Below, one piece after another: positions 45,001 through 56,286 of a stretch of DNA of 64,000 nucleotides. This stretch comes from Lepraria neglecta. Lineage: Eukaryota; Ascomycota; Lecanoromycetes; Lecanorales; Stereocaulaceae. A program made the position numbers and the translations under genes. The notes under the pieces are model-generated. The model searched no databases, was not told the DNA's origin, and saw nothing but the letters and a program-made list of their open reading frames with translations. The DNA is taken from positions 3,038,001 through 3,102,000 of the forward strand of contig CM065650.1 in the NCBI GenBank assembly GCA_033220425.1, read 5' to 3'. The first letter of the stretch is position 1. Each line of letters starts with the position of its first letter.

Positions 45001-48000
45001 TGGTGTAGCTATGTCCTCAGCAGGGGGGGGCTCAGCGATGGACAGTTCAGACATGGCTTCCACAACCGAGTCTTTCTCGCTTTCTCGAATACCATTGCGC
45101 GCTATTGTATCAGTTGTTCTCAGACTGCGTTCCAAAATAGCCCATGCCCGATGACAATTCTTCACGGATACTCGGGCATGAAAGAGTGCTTCTGATGGCA
45201 GACCTTCTGCGACTGCTAATGATGAGTGAATGTAGTACGCGTCCGCGGTTAATTGAAGTCGTTCACTCCAGTCCCTAGATCTCGATCTTCCAGCTTTCGG
45301 GCTGCTGTGGCTATCGCCAAAGATCTCGCCGGCTTTGTTTAGGCTTTCCTTGCTGGTAGGCGTTAGCATGCTTCATTGGACGGACAGCATATACTCACCA
45401 GGATTTCAGATTCCCATTGACAAGAGCATATTCAGCGTACGATAGAAGCCATCGAATCGTGACTTCGGAGGGAATAATTGAGGCTTCCAGGTATCGTTGA
45501 GCTTTATGGAGGGTGATACCAGCGAGACCAGAGTATCCAAGTCGCACGTGCTGAAGACCAAGTGCAGAAAGGTTCGAAACCAATGTAGAATAACACATTG
45601 ACGTTGCAGCTTCGTGAATGGTGGCTAACAAATGCAGGGCTGATACTCTCAGAAGGTCGAGACCATGCATCTCCAGGTACTCGGCCACTAAGTCAAGCTG
45701 CAATAGCCAATCTGCGATGTCGTATACCTGTGTCTCAAGCAAATCCCAGTGCGGGTACTTTTGCATCAATTGAGCCCAAGAGCCCAAGACTGTTTCCAGT
45801 TCCTTGATGTTTGGGCTCTCCTGGCGCATACTGATAAACACATCGCGGGATGCGAGAAGGTGTGGTAGGAATTGCTGCAGGCCTAGGTCGCTATGGGTAT
45901 CTGAACAGTCTTCAAGTTGCTCTTGCAGCAATCGTTGTTGGAGGTCGTTGTCCAGTGCGTGCGCATTGGTTGCGAGGAGGCCAAGGAGGCGAACAACAAT
46001 GCGAAGGCGTCGTACGGGGAAGCAATCCTCTGTATACAACAGTAACAGAGAATTTGCTAGCTCATTCAGAGTCTGATAAAGAGCTGGCGCAGGATCATGT
46101 TCAAGTAGGCTCGATATCACAGACAGGAGTTGTTGCTCGAGCAGAACGCCACGCTGATCAGCAGAAAGCTCTTCAACATCGAAGTACGCTTTTAGGTGAT
46201 TGTTCCCAGCAGCCTTCGCTGCTACTCTTGGATACGCAAGCAACGTCCGAGAGAGAGGCTCTAGCTCAGCGTTACCCTTCCAAATTGCCGGTATTGATCT
46301 AGTCGCCGCAGCTCTTATTGCTATTCGAAGGAGTCCAAAGTGCATATGAGCACGGACAGTATCCGCGTATGCTTCCGCAGCCTTATTGTAGTCTCGACTC
46401 TCCTCATAGAGTTGTCCGTACCTCTCAAGCTTGATGGCCAAGAGACCCGCAAGCCTTTCACATAGAGGTCGATTTTTAACGAGGCTTATTGATGTACGAA
46501 GGCATTCTCTCAGGCTTTTCGCGTCTGCTGCCGTCTGTTTCAGATGCAAGTAACGGTACCAATATGCATTAGATATAGATACGAAAGAAGATGAAGATCC
46601 CTTGTCCACGTTCGGAGTTCGCCTCACACCAGGGTCCGCATCCTCGAGCCTCGAAATCAGGAGCAAGCAATCTCGTAATCCTGCCTCGAACCTTGCCCAC
46701 ACGTCTGAACCAACTCTAGAACAGAGGCGCGTCATTGCGACGACTGACTCCACGGTAGGAGTTGCAACCTGTGAAGCTAATCTTGTCCGTTGCTCACGCC
46801 GCGCAATGGTCTTCTGGTTCTCATCTCGGCCTGAGCCAATGCCAACATATCGGATTATGAAGTTGAGACAAAGCAGTACGGTGATCGAGCACTCGTCTGC
46901 AAGTGCGGATAACGTTTGCGTCTTACTGGCGGAAGGGGATCTGCGACTTTCCTGAAAGACAGAAAAAGCGGACTTCCGAAGACTTGCAACCGCTGCCAAT
47001 AGGTCATCTAACTCAGCAGATTCCCCTTGTAGATTGCCTCTAAGGCTACTGGAAGCGTCTTTCAATGTGGCCAGAACTTCATCATTGGCATTCAAATTGT
47101 AAATACGGAGTTGAAGAGTAGCTGATCGACAATATAGGCTGCATAGCTGCGTCGGGGAGGCACCGCATCTCGTTGCACACTTCGTCGAATCTTGAACCCA
47201 TCGAAGAGCTTCAGAATGCTGCGAACTCTCTTGTGCTAAGTCTGCCAGCGACTGATAGACTGCAATAAACATCCCCTCACGAAAATTAGGCATTTTCCGA
47301 ACGGGCTCCTGAAATTCTTGGAAAGCATTGTTGGCTGCCTCGTACATGTCTTTCTTGCCTTTTCTCGATCGCCTGTTGAAAGCGGACAAACATCGAGAGA
47401 ATGGGTCAATCATCTCTTTTGCCAAATCGCTTTGATGGCCCAAGAGCCTCCACGATATCAAGCGTATCTGCAAGGCCAGAACTTGCATTCGGAAGGCAGT
47501 TTCCGGGGATAGTTGGTGACTGGATTTCTCATATTGTGCGGAGGAGGTGTTGGGGCATAACGCTATCAGAGCCTGAGCTAGGGTCTCGAGTTGCCGTGCT
47601 GCCCTGCCTTGAGATCCAGGCGTGTCCGAGTCGATCTGCCTTTGAATCAAAATCGCTGGAGAGTGCTGGACGCCAAGCTGCAGATGTTGGACGGCAGCTT
47701 CAATAGCAGGACTTTCTTGTCTTAGTGCAAGGATCTTAAGGACCTGTAGCTGCGAAGTAATGATCAATGCCAACGTCTGTCCTTTAGCACCAATATTTCG
47801 GAATCTGAGCATGCCTGCCAGCGTCTCGACGTTGGCATCTGGTGTGTTTCCTTCCATCACAGGTTTTCTCGCATTCTTCTCTGCCGGAGAGTGCTCTCTA
47901 GAAGCCTCAAGACGCCTCCTGAGGATCCTGAGTTCCTTAAGGGCCAAATCATCGAAACCCAAAGCGATCAATTTCTCAATCAAGGCAGCCATACCCGATT

Positions 48001-48640
48001 CCAGTTGGAAGACTGGTAAAGCTAGGCAGCCGTTCTCCCCTTCCAAAGATCGAAGAGCGGCGAATGCAATACGGGCGCATTCTGCCTGAGCCCTAAGGCC
48101 ACCAAGGCTTTGATTCAATGAAGCTGTGGACGACGAACGCCGGAAATGGCTCAGCTTGCCCGGTGAATTGGTTATGCAATTGGCACTACGGGGTTGCAAA
48201 GGCGTCTGGCTGTGGGGATTTGATACACTATTGAATGAAGCATTGAATGAGGACCTTGCAAGCGGTGTTCTTCTTTTCTGGGCTGGTAGGTTCTTAATGG
48301 CTTCAGTAAGTGCCTTTAGTGTTGCATTGATGACTTCGGTGGCAAGCTCGAATCTCTCCTGAGATTTGACTCCATCACTTCCTTCTCCTGCGACCTCAAG
48401 TACTGCAACTGCGGGCTGTTTCCTTGATCTTGAGCCCGCTGTTTTGACCCGTGCAGGTTGGGGCGCTTTCTTCTTCAACGGTGGAGGAGCCCCAGCTTTC
48501 CTTTTCGGCTGTGGTAGCGGAGCTGCTGCTGGGACGAGAAAGGCGTGCAAGGATTCGACCGTAGCAGAAGTACATGTTGTCGTGGATGCTACTGCTCGTT
48601 GTAGATTAGCTGCCCTTGCCGGCAGCTCCTTTCGGGTCAT
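42012..48640 (-). CDS. Separase (peptidase C50), cut1/Esp1 homologue
   Basis: Separase cleaves the cohesin kleisin at anaphase onset after securin is destroyed. The spliced protein has 2154 residues. Most of it is a helical-repeat scaffold (for example ALRWVQDSTKCATRCGASPT). The catalytic dyad is in the last 250 residues: His in LFLYFGHGSGSSYIR and Cys in VALLMGCSSGTLTEAGEFEP. The substrate region TPMSYMHAGCPALVATLWDV follows. The end, LRYLNGAAPVVYGVPVYLA, is typical. The N-terminus is Pro/Lys-rich and disordered. A short polyglutamine run (RILQQQQQQEQ) lies just before the protease core. Exons are 48640-45399, 45352-43821, 43757-42958 and 42902-42012, and phases agree exactly. The ATG at 48640 starts MTRKELPARAANLQ; an open frame upstream of it lacks support. 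Confidence 0.96.
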
Positions 48641-48876
48641 CGTAAATCTGCTCGTGTGTATGCTGGCATGTAGCAATACAGCAAAAGCGCCAAAGCCATG
48701 TTCAAACGCCAATATACAATGTAGCAATGTTGACGAACAAGCTTGATACCTGAACAGTCGATTTCGTAAACAACGCGCGGTAAGAACCGCGTCAGCGCTT
48801 AATCCCGAAGCTAGTGAAAAGAAAAGTGAATTCGCATGTTCAGATCCTGCCATTGAACGCGCATTTAGCATTGACA
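48641..48876. promoter_or_regulatory. Divergent promoter, separase and mitochondrial membrane protein
   Basis: The 236 bases lie between two divergent ATGs and must include both promoters. No cell-cycle box is claimed. Confidence 0.45.
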
Positions 48877-49592
48877 ATGTCTCTTATTCCAGCATGCCGA
48901 TGTTTGAGAGCTGCGCGCTGTTCGCGAGCTCTTCGGCTGCCTCTCCACCCATTTCAAGCCGCTGACCTGCGCCTTCTACACCACCGAACATACGCTTCCT
49001 CCACAGACAACCTACCACGCGTTGCCCAACCCTCCATATGGCACTCAATTATCCCAAAGGCATTCAGAAGCCAGGAGAGGTCGAAGGTTCCCACCAAGCC
49101 CCAACGTTCGAAAGAATGGAACCCAGCAACCTTTTTCATCTGCATCTTCCTCCTCATTGGATCCAACGCCATCCAGATGTTAACTCTGAGAAACGAGTAT
49201 TCGAGTTTCAGCCGGAAAGCCGATGCTAAGATAGCTCTATTGAAAGACGTATTGGATAGGATACAGCGTGGTGAACAGGTGGATGTGGAGAAGGTGCTTG
49301 GGACTGGGGATGAAGAGCAGGAACAAGAATGGGCAGATGGTATGAATGATAAAGGGTTGTCTAAATCTGCAAAGAGGCTTACACGTGGGATACAGTCATA
49401 AAGCACATCGAGGAGGAAGACCGCTTGTGGCAAGCGAAAGATCGGAGGGAGAAACGACGACTAAACAAGGAGCAAAAGGCTGCAGCCAGTACTTCGGATG
49501 AAGAGACCGTTTCCAAAGATACTGGCGATTCTGATTCCGAAAACCAGAACCCGACACCTGTTCAAGCCAAGGAACCTCCAGGCTTCTACTGA
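48877..49592 (+). CDS. Predicted mitochondrial inner-membrane protein of unknown function
   Basis: The 226-residue product has an Arg-rich, acid-free leader (MSLIPACRCLRAARCSRALR...) ending in HRTYASS, typical of a mitochondrial presequence. One hydrophobic span follows, ATFFICIFLLIGSNAIQML. A predicted coiled coil then reads YSSFSRKADAKIALLKDVLD. The acidic/basic C-terminal part contains HIEEEDRLWQAKDRREKRRL and ends EPPGFY. A 35-nt intron (49340-49374, GTATGA...AAAG) is needed to join the C-terminal segment; without it translation ends ten codons later. It resembles a fungal DUF family of single-span mitochondrial proteins (DUF5321-like, from memory). Its role is unknown. Confidence 0.75.
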
Positions 49593-50263
49593 TCGCAGTT
49601 GACATAGCACTTCCCAGTGGTTGTGGTGCTTTGGCATAAATCCTCTGATACTACATACCACGGGCACGTGGAAAAGCTTACGTGAAAACACAGTACCGTA
49701 AGTTTTAAAGAAATCGACTTCTCTACAGGTGCTGATTATTGCATGGATAGCTCCTCCCACTTTCATGGGCCGGAACATAGAGCCCTGCGTTAGCAAGCAG
49801 GCGGTTCGTGCTCCTGGCACTGAAGCTCCGGGTTGCACGTTGAAGCTTTTCATGACCGGAGAGAAAAGGAGCAGAGACCTGTATTCAATGTACGCTCGCC
49901 TTGGGTATTCGAATTGCAGGTCGGCAGTGAAATCCAACCAGGATGAAGACAACGATAGACCCCCACGACAAATGGAATTTTGGTCGCGGGAGAACTCAGC
50001 GCAAGTCTAGAGACAGGGACGGCAACATCTTGGATCCAGCAGAATGGACGAGAGAGAGGAATGCGTCACAGTATGCAAGTCATAGACTAAACAACTTCGT
50101 GCTTTGCAACTCGACTTCATGTAGACTGTAGAATGTAGGGGTATAATGCAGTTCTGATGCCGAAAATTGATATTGCGCTCCCGTCGCAAAAGAGCTGGAA
50201 GAATTAATGCAGTAGCCAGCTCTCTCATTCTCAACTCGGCTCTATACCCACACCCAGCTCTCA
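49593..50263. other. Intergenic region without a supported gene
   Basis: About 670 bases without a supported gene. A short plus frame near 49950-50070 (NFGRGRTQRKSRDRDGNI, then LDPAEWTRERN) has some protein-like character but no clear start or family. It could be an exon of an unseen small gene or a relic. Confidence 0.4.
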
Positions 50264-50776
50264 TCACCTCTCCCCGCCCTTCCTCTTCCCACTCCTCTCC
50301 TTCCCCTCCCTCAACCCCTTCGCCTCGCCCTTCTTCTCCGCTTCCTGCCCATACCCACTAATCAAATCCATCAAATTATCCTCCTCCTCCTCCCTCTGGC
50401 TCCCCTCCACCCCTTCCTGCTCTCCTCCCTCCTTCTCCGCCTCCTCATCCTTCTCCTGCATCCTACTAGCATCCCACCCCCTACCAAACTTCTCCCTAAA
50501 AGCCCTCAACTTCCCTGCCTCATCGGTCTCCATATTCAGCAACTTCTGTGACGACGGGTTCCAGAGTGGTGTATTTCGCGTGTCTTTTGTAGATCTGTAG
50601 ATTGGTGCTGGAGATGTGGTGCGGTGGGTGTAGGTGCTGCCGTCTGAGAGGGTGACGAGTTGGGTGAATGTGTAGGGGCGCTTTGGGCGGCGGAGGAGGG
50701 TTGCGTGACGGCATTGGGTTTGCGGTACTGAGGGAACGGGGAGGGAGGCGCGGCGGAGGGGAGTAGAGAGAGACAT
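50264..50776 (-). CDS. Mitochondrial ribosomal protein bL31m (yeast Mrpl36-like)
   Basis: This large-subunit mitoribosome protein has 170 residues and no intron. A short presequence (MSLSTPLRRASLPVPSV) precedes the bL31 core: RPKRPYTFTQLVTLSDGSTY, then THRTTSPAPIYRSTKDTRNT and PLWNPSSQKLLNMETDEAGK. A linker LRAFREKFGRGWD leads to a Glu/Lys-rich tail typical of fungal extensions. The ATG at 50774-50776 was chosen over one 57 bases upstream because it starts the presequence. The coding strand is C-rich at its 5' end and strongly G-rich at its 3' end. Confidence 0.88.
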   Translation of the reverse strand: MSLSTPLRRASLPVPSVPQTQCRHATLLRRPKRPYTFTQLVTLSDGSTYTHRTTSPAPIYRSTKDTRNTPLWNPSSQKLLNMETDEAGKLRAFREKFGRGWDASRMQEKDEEAEKEGGEQEGVEGSQREEEEDNLMDLISGYGQEAEKKGEAKGLREGKERSGKRKGGER

Positions 50777-51025
50777 GCTTTTTAAGTCTCTTCTATCGTT
50801 TGTGGAAGTGAAATTTTTTTTGGACGCAGTCACTGATGGTGGTTGTAGTTGCTAGCGGAATGATTTTTGAGTTTGAACTTTTGAGACCTACATATCTCCA
50901 ATCACCATTGCGATGCAAGGTCAATTGAACAACAACGGCACTCGTTCGTGCCTAACATGGTGGTAATAAAATATTTTTACGATGTATGATTACAGAGCCT
51001 GCAACATCGTCTACATATCTCCTCC
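50777..51025. promoter_or_regulatory. Divergent promoter, bL31m and flavin-reductase-like gene
   Basis: The 249 bases lie between the divergent starts of two genes that both encode predicted mitochondrial proteins. No specific site is claimed. Confidence 0.4.
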
Positions 51026-51806
51026 ATGACCTCTCGTCATACCTTCACCAGCACGCTCGGTTTCGCCAGCCCGAATGCCTCGACCACGTTTTCGAGAGCC
51101 TATCGTGCGTCCAGGAATCTAAGCCGCGGTAGAGATTGGAAACAGCGGGGACAAATTGGTAAGATATTGATCGCCCAACTCTTCCAATCTCTAAATCGTA
51201 CCAATAACTTTCTGTCCAGGGAAACCCGAAGTCCGAGGACAACACTCTCTCGACTTCTTTCCGACTGAAGTCCGCAATCTTATGCGCCCAGTGCCTCACG
51301 CCCTCACAATAATAACGTCTTTCCATCCCTCCATTCATAACGAGGATGGTTCCAAAACACCAGGCGAACAACATGGCCTTCTCGTCTCCTCCTTCAATAC
51401 CGTAACGCTATCCCCCAAACCCTTCGTCTCTTTCAACATTAAACTACCATCGAAAACATACAGCGCCATAACAGCGTCCCGTTTCTTCACCGCAAGTGGT
51501 ATCGACAATCCACAAACCGCTAGTGCTTTTGTCTATGGTAAACACTCTGGGTGGAAGGAGATGGTGGAAGCGAGTGGCAGATTAAAGAAGGGCATGGGCG
51601 GGTTGTGGTGGATGCGGTGCGAGTTGGTGGAGAATGCGAGCGTTAGGATTGGAGATCATATGATTGTGGTGGGAAGGGTAGAGGAGGCTGGAAGGTATGA
51701 GGATGAAGGGCCGGGATACAAGAGGTTGGTTTATGCAGATGGGGAATATTGGAGGTTGGGGGGAATTGCGAGCGACAGAGGTGATGAACCTCCTGAACAT
51801 CAGTAG
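51026..51806 (+). CDS. Flavin reductase-like domain protein, predicted mitochondrial
   Basis: The 239-residue protein belongs to the FMN-binding split-barrel, flavin reductase-like group. The domain reads VRNLMRPVPHALTIITSFHP, then HGLLVSSFNTVTLSPKPFVS, FNIKLPSKTYSAI and ASRFFTASGI. It ends with the HxxxVGRVEEA-like strand (IGDHMIVVGRVEEAGR) and LVYADGEYWRLGG. The N-terminus (MTSRHTFTSTLGFASPNAST, then SRAYRASRN) is rich in Ser, Thr and Arg and suits mitochondrial targeting. The intron 51159-51219 joins RGQIG to KPEVRGQHSLDFFP. Its partner enzyme or substrate is unknown. Confidence 0.88.
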
Positions 51807-53219
51807 CGGGTCAACAGATTGATCTCTTGCATCCTAAACAAATGGTAATGGTAGTGGGTATATGTGGTATGGTACGCAAAAACATTGCACCACTGCTTCT
51901 CAGAGCTCCAATTCTTTCGCCCCTTCACCTTCTGATCGCCACTACTGTAAAGCCCTGAAGCTTTGCGGATGCCTGCGCGTGAAAGATACAGAACGGCTAA
52001 GGACTTCTTCACAGGGGGAATTTTGAGCCGCTTTTCTTCGACGTCGGAAATCGAGGCTTCCCAGCTTGCCATCTGCGTTTAGTGCCGGAGGATACTATGG
52101 CCAGCTAGCCACAGAGGTCGACGGGGAAGCTTTCAACTCCTACATCCTTGTGGAGGCTGAAATAGTCCATCTTCTCTCGGTGGCAAAGATTGAAGCTATA
52201 CACACACCAGCAGCCTTGGCCGACCCTCCACCAACAAATTCCTCAATTTTCAAACCAAAATTGACAACGAACTTCTTATCGAAAATTATCAAAACTCTCG
52301 CAGAAGACACTCCAGCTTCTTTTCTTCAACGACTTCTAATTTGAAGCAGCCACTGCTCTTGATGGTGGTGCTATACTCGTTGAAAGAAGGTCGCTCGAAA
52401 AAAACCGTACGAAGCTCGAACTTCAGAATACAGAAACCTCAAATAGGTTAAGTGCATTCTCACTCCGTAATGATGGCCGCCACTCGACCTCAGAGCTCAC
52501 TCCTCTCTGGCATGAAGCCTGCTTTCTACGTGCAAGTATTTTTTTCATCGCCCTTAGGGGCCTTAGAGGGATGCAAATCAGAAAGCTCGCCTCCTCATGC
52601 GTATCGGAAACACCCATCCTTCATCCAGTGGCAAGCAAATGAAGCTATACAGAAAACCACGACGCTCGAAACATAAACATTCGAAACCCCAAACAGGACA
52701 AGTGCTTCATCATTTCGTGACGACGCGCCACCTCTGATCTCAGAAATTCACACGACAGCCCGGTGGTTAGATAATTCGAAGCCTCGGAAGGGAAAGTGCT
52801 TCGTTATGCGGTGATGACGGGGCTGTTTTTGGAAGGAAGAAGAGCATGTGCGTTTGGGGTGGAGATGAGATTGTTTCTGCAAGGGTGAGAAGGACCAATA
52901 GTAGGAGTGGTGTAGTTTATGAATGGCAATGCTGTACTGTATCTCCACTTGGGTACTTTGCTGGTCGTTCTTGTGTTGCTGTAGGTCGCTTAAATGTCTG
53001 CACCGACCCTGAGTGGTTGCCCTGGGAGAGTGTGTTTCGAGACTTCTCCCACATGTTCCCGTGTTTGTACTGAACCGTGCCCTTAAGTCTTAAGATTTCT
53101 GGTTCATCAGCTATAGCTATCATTACAAGGGCTATGATCTGTCCAAACAAACGCCGACGCTAGCATGTGCAGAATCTTCTAGGTACTCAAATTCTTTTAC
53201 ATTCCGCTAAAGAACAACA
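51807..53219. other. 1.4-kb intergenic region with diverged direct repeats
   Basis: No gene could be supported. The convergent 3' ends of the flavin-reductase-like and cytochrome b561-like genes flank it. Between about 52400 and 52830 a motif recurs in three diverged copies (see repeat entry). A frame at 52066-52344 is open but shows no recognisable content. Confidence 0.5.
52400..52830 (+). repeat. Three diverged copies of a short direct repeat
   Basis: Copies begin near 52402, 52653 and 52772. Each holds a CTCGAA/TTCGAA-CC-CAAA-AGG--AAGTGC core, followed by a CGT-ATGATG / CGTGACGACG / CGGTGATGACGG element. The first two are the longest and also share a CC-CTC-GA-CTCAGA ending. Identity looks around two thirds by eye. 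The origin is unknown. Confidence 0.4.
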
Positions 53220-55722
53220 TCACTCGAATTCAACCCTTCTATTCTCCCTCGCCTTCGCCTGTGCCCTCTCCGCTCTCCTTCTTCGCCGATTATTGGCATA
53301 GTCTGCACTAGCCTCCGTAGTATTTCCATCATACGTCCCCGGGCTACCCACACCACTCGCTAGTCCCGGCGGTGCCCCTGGCGAGCTTCCCGGTATTGGC
53401 GGTGGTGCAGGTACATTTGGAGGAAGGTTTGGATTTGATTGAGCTTGCGCTGCTTGCCTGGCAGCAGCCAATCTCTCGCTCTCTATCCTCATTGCTTCGG
53501 CTTGTTGTCTCTCTGAAGCTTGATTGCGGCGGAATCGCTCCGTGGTACCATCCGTACCACTTAATGAGCTAGCACTGTCGCCCCTTCGGCGGCCTGATCG
53601 CTCTCTTGAAGCCCGCCGTGCTTCTCGCTCAGCAGCCGCTTCCGCTTCGGGTAGTCGCCGTAAGGTGACGTGACGGCCATCGTTGTGCATCTTGACTTTG
53701 ACGCTGACAGGAGGCGATGCCATGCTATCCTCGCCTCCACTAGCAGAGGCACGACGGTCTGCTCTCGGTTCTTGTCGATCCCGCCGACCAGATCCAGCTT
53801 CAGCGGCTGCTAGTCCAGCTGCTGCGCCTACGACTCCTGCTGCTGCTGCATCTCGGCCAGCGTGGTGACGCCAATGGTTTCGTCCATCGGAGCCAATATA
53901 GACTTCTGAGCCGGAGGAGTCGGGGTGGAACAGGCCGCCATGTCGATCAGGTGGTATTTCTGGCATTGCGAGCATAGATTGCCGCGGAATACCTCCCAGA
54001 GGAAGCTCCTCCACTGTAGTCCGGTTACGACCATGACCGGGTACTGGTGGTGCGGCTCCACCTGGATAAGCTCCAGCTGGGATTGGTGGGATGTTGTCAG
54101 CGCGATCAGGATGGCCACCTATCGAGCTCGATTCAGTGGTCAGTGTTGATTCGCCAGGAGGATGTCGACGTGGAGGACGGCCATCACCTGTAAGATGATT
54201 ACCGTTCACTCGAGTATTTTGCTCTTCCTCGAGTCGTCGATCATCATTGCGTCCTCGTCGCCTGTTCCAGATGCTGCGTGCCAGACCGAAGGCGCCAAGT
54301 GTTGCAAGGCCATCTCGGAAGCCGTGTCCATCTCGACGTTGATGGCTGGCGCTCCGGTAACTTGATTCGGTCATTGAGCTGGGTGGACGTTCAGGAGGAC
54401 GCAGGCCGGGTGGCGGGAAAGGTTGATTCAAAGGATGCTGGTTGGTCGGCAAAGGTTGGTTGAGAGGAATTGGGCCAACTGGTGGTGGCCGACCTCCTTG
54501 GCCATCATATCTGCCGTCATTGATGGAAGTGGCTCCTCCTAGGGGAGGGCCATAGACCCCAGTATCACTGTCCCTGTCCCGATCTCTGTGTCTTCGATTC
54601 AGTAGCCATGTCGCCACCCCAACAGCCCCGAGGGGTGCAGCGATTTTAAAGAGTCTGTTTTCCCATTTGCCTCCTCGGTCACTGTAGCGTCCATCTTGGG
54701 AGTACTTCTCATCTTCCACGTAGGAGCCTGAATGTCTTCGAGACCCGACGACTTCTGGACCATCGTCTCGCCGCTCGGATCTCCTTTTCCTGAAGCGATC
54801 GAACAGAGCAAACAGACCCGCACCTGCCAAAGCGCCTTTGATGACATTCCCAGTTCGCCAACTGTTTCGTCTTTCACGGCGATCATCAACAACACTCCCA
54901 GTGCCATAGCTATATCGACTGTCATAGTCGTTGCCGCCACGTCTATCTCGTACATGCGTCAAAACGAAATAGATGACAAGAAGTGCGAAAGCTGCCAATG
55001 TGTATAGTACAAACAAAGTGACGGGAGATCCGTAAAGGGCAAGACCAAGAGGTATCTGTGCAAGTCCCAGCAGAGCGATGGTGCGGCCAATCCAGTTATG
55101 GAACTAACTTCGTCAGAGTTATTTCACTGGCTTTAGGTGCCTCAACAACCTACCATAACGTTCAAAGGCTCATATAATCTCTTCTTGTTCTTTTCTCTGC
55201 GATGAACCCACCAGCCCCCAATAAAGTGAAATAGAACCAGAACGTATATTGCCAACCCAATACCATGATGAGGATTCGACAAGCTTCTTTTTGGTCCCAC
55301 TGCAATCCATCCAAGTACAAAAACGACAGTCGTAAGGAGCACCGTTATGATTTGTAACCATATGTGGTATCTCAGTGCCATACGAGGATTCCGGCCGTAA
55401 AATCGTAAAATCATTATCGAGGAAGGAACGATGAGGAGGAAGGTGATTGCCGCAATGATGCCATGAGTTCGAATCAAACTATGATATCCAGATAATTCTG
55501 CAAAGCGGTTGCCCATGCCTGTCAACGTCAGAAATAGTTCCACGTGGGACTAGAATGCGCATGCGACATACCGTTGTACTGGGTCGTGGCGAGATTAAAT
55601 CCAACCAGATTAGGAAGAAGAAATGTATTGCGTGTGGCATCCCATGTACCATCCCCCACAGTCATTGTATTCGAAGAGTATGAGCTGCTGCCCGCCGGCG
55701 ACAGCTGCGGAGAAGGAGACAT
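53220..55722 (-). CDS. Cytochrome b561-like membrane protein with long disordered tail
   Basis: The 799-residue protein joins a cytochrome b561-type membrane domain to a disordered region of about 600 residues. Residues 1-50 are Ser/Thr-rich (MSPSPQLSPAGSSSYSSN). Helices follow: SLIRTHGIIAAITFLLIVPS, then RYHIWLQIITVLLTTVVFVL, HHGIGLAIYVLVLFHFIGGW, NWIGRTIALLGLAQIPLGLA and FVLYTLAAFALLVIYFVLTH. His residues near helix ends (RTHG, RYHI, NPHHG, VLFHF, FHNW) are heme-ligand candidates. The tail is Arg/Gly/Pro-rich with short hydrophobic islands and an alanine run (AAAGVVGAAAGLAAAEAG), and ends RRRRRAERAQAKARENRRVE. Exons are 55722-55572, 55518-55154 and 55103-53220. It may be an ascorbate-linked or ferric reductase type electron carrier. 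Confidence 0.85.
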
Positions 55723-56286
55723 GGTGTTTTGTCTGCAAGAGCTGCTTTGGCCAAGCCCAGGACCATGCGGAGATGTGAAAACCTCCTCCCTCTATGGGTC
55801 TACCATGCGACAGCTCAGATATGAAGATTGCCGGTATCTAGATCTCGGAGAACAGTACTTAGACTTCGATGTCGTATGCTGACGGTTGAGGGAATATGGG
55901 AATAAGTCGTAGATGTATGTTGGTGAAGAGCGCTTTAGCGAATGGCTTTGACTTGGAGGAAGAATAGGTCCACTACTTAATGATTATAGTGTTCCCATAT
56001 TTCTCGACTATCTTGATTTCATGATCCAAGCAAGCCCGGGTGACAAGACTGGTCTTGGCGCAGAATCGCTACAGCAACGTGCCAAGGAATCAACACTATT
56101 ATCGATTAGATTGCCTCGATTGCTACCCGCGCTGACGGGGACCAACATACGGCCGGCAGGCAACAATCTTCACCCAAACTGGGCGTCACAAAATCCCTCA
56201 ATCTTCACTGCCATCATCTGTCAGACAACTCCTCGAGACCCCCGCTACTCACCACAATCCGCGCGTTCGTCTCTACCTACATACCT
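55723..56286. promoter_or_regulatory. Divergent promoter, b561-like gene and Cys-repeat gene
   Basis: The 564 bases separate two divergent starts. The part nearest the Cys-repeat gene is C-rich. No gene is seen inside. Confidence 0.4.
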
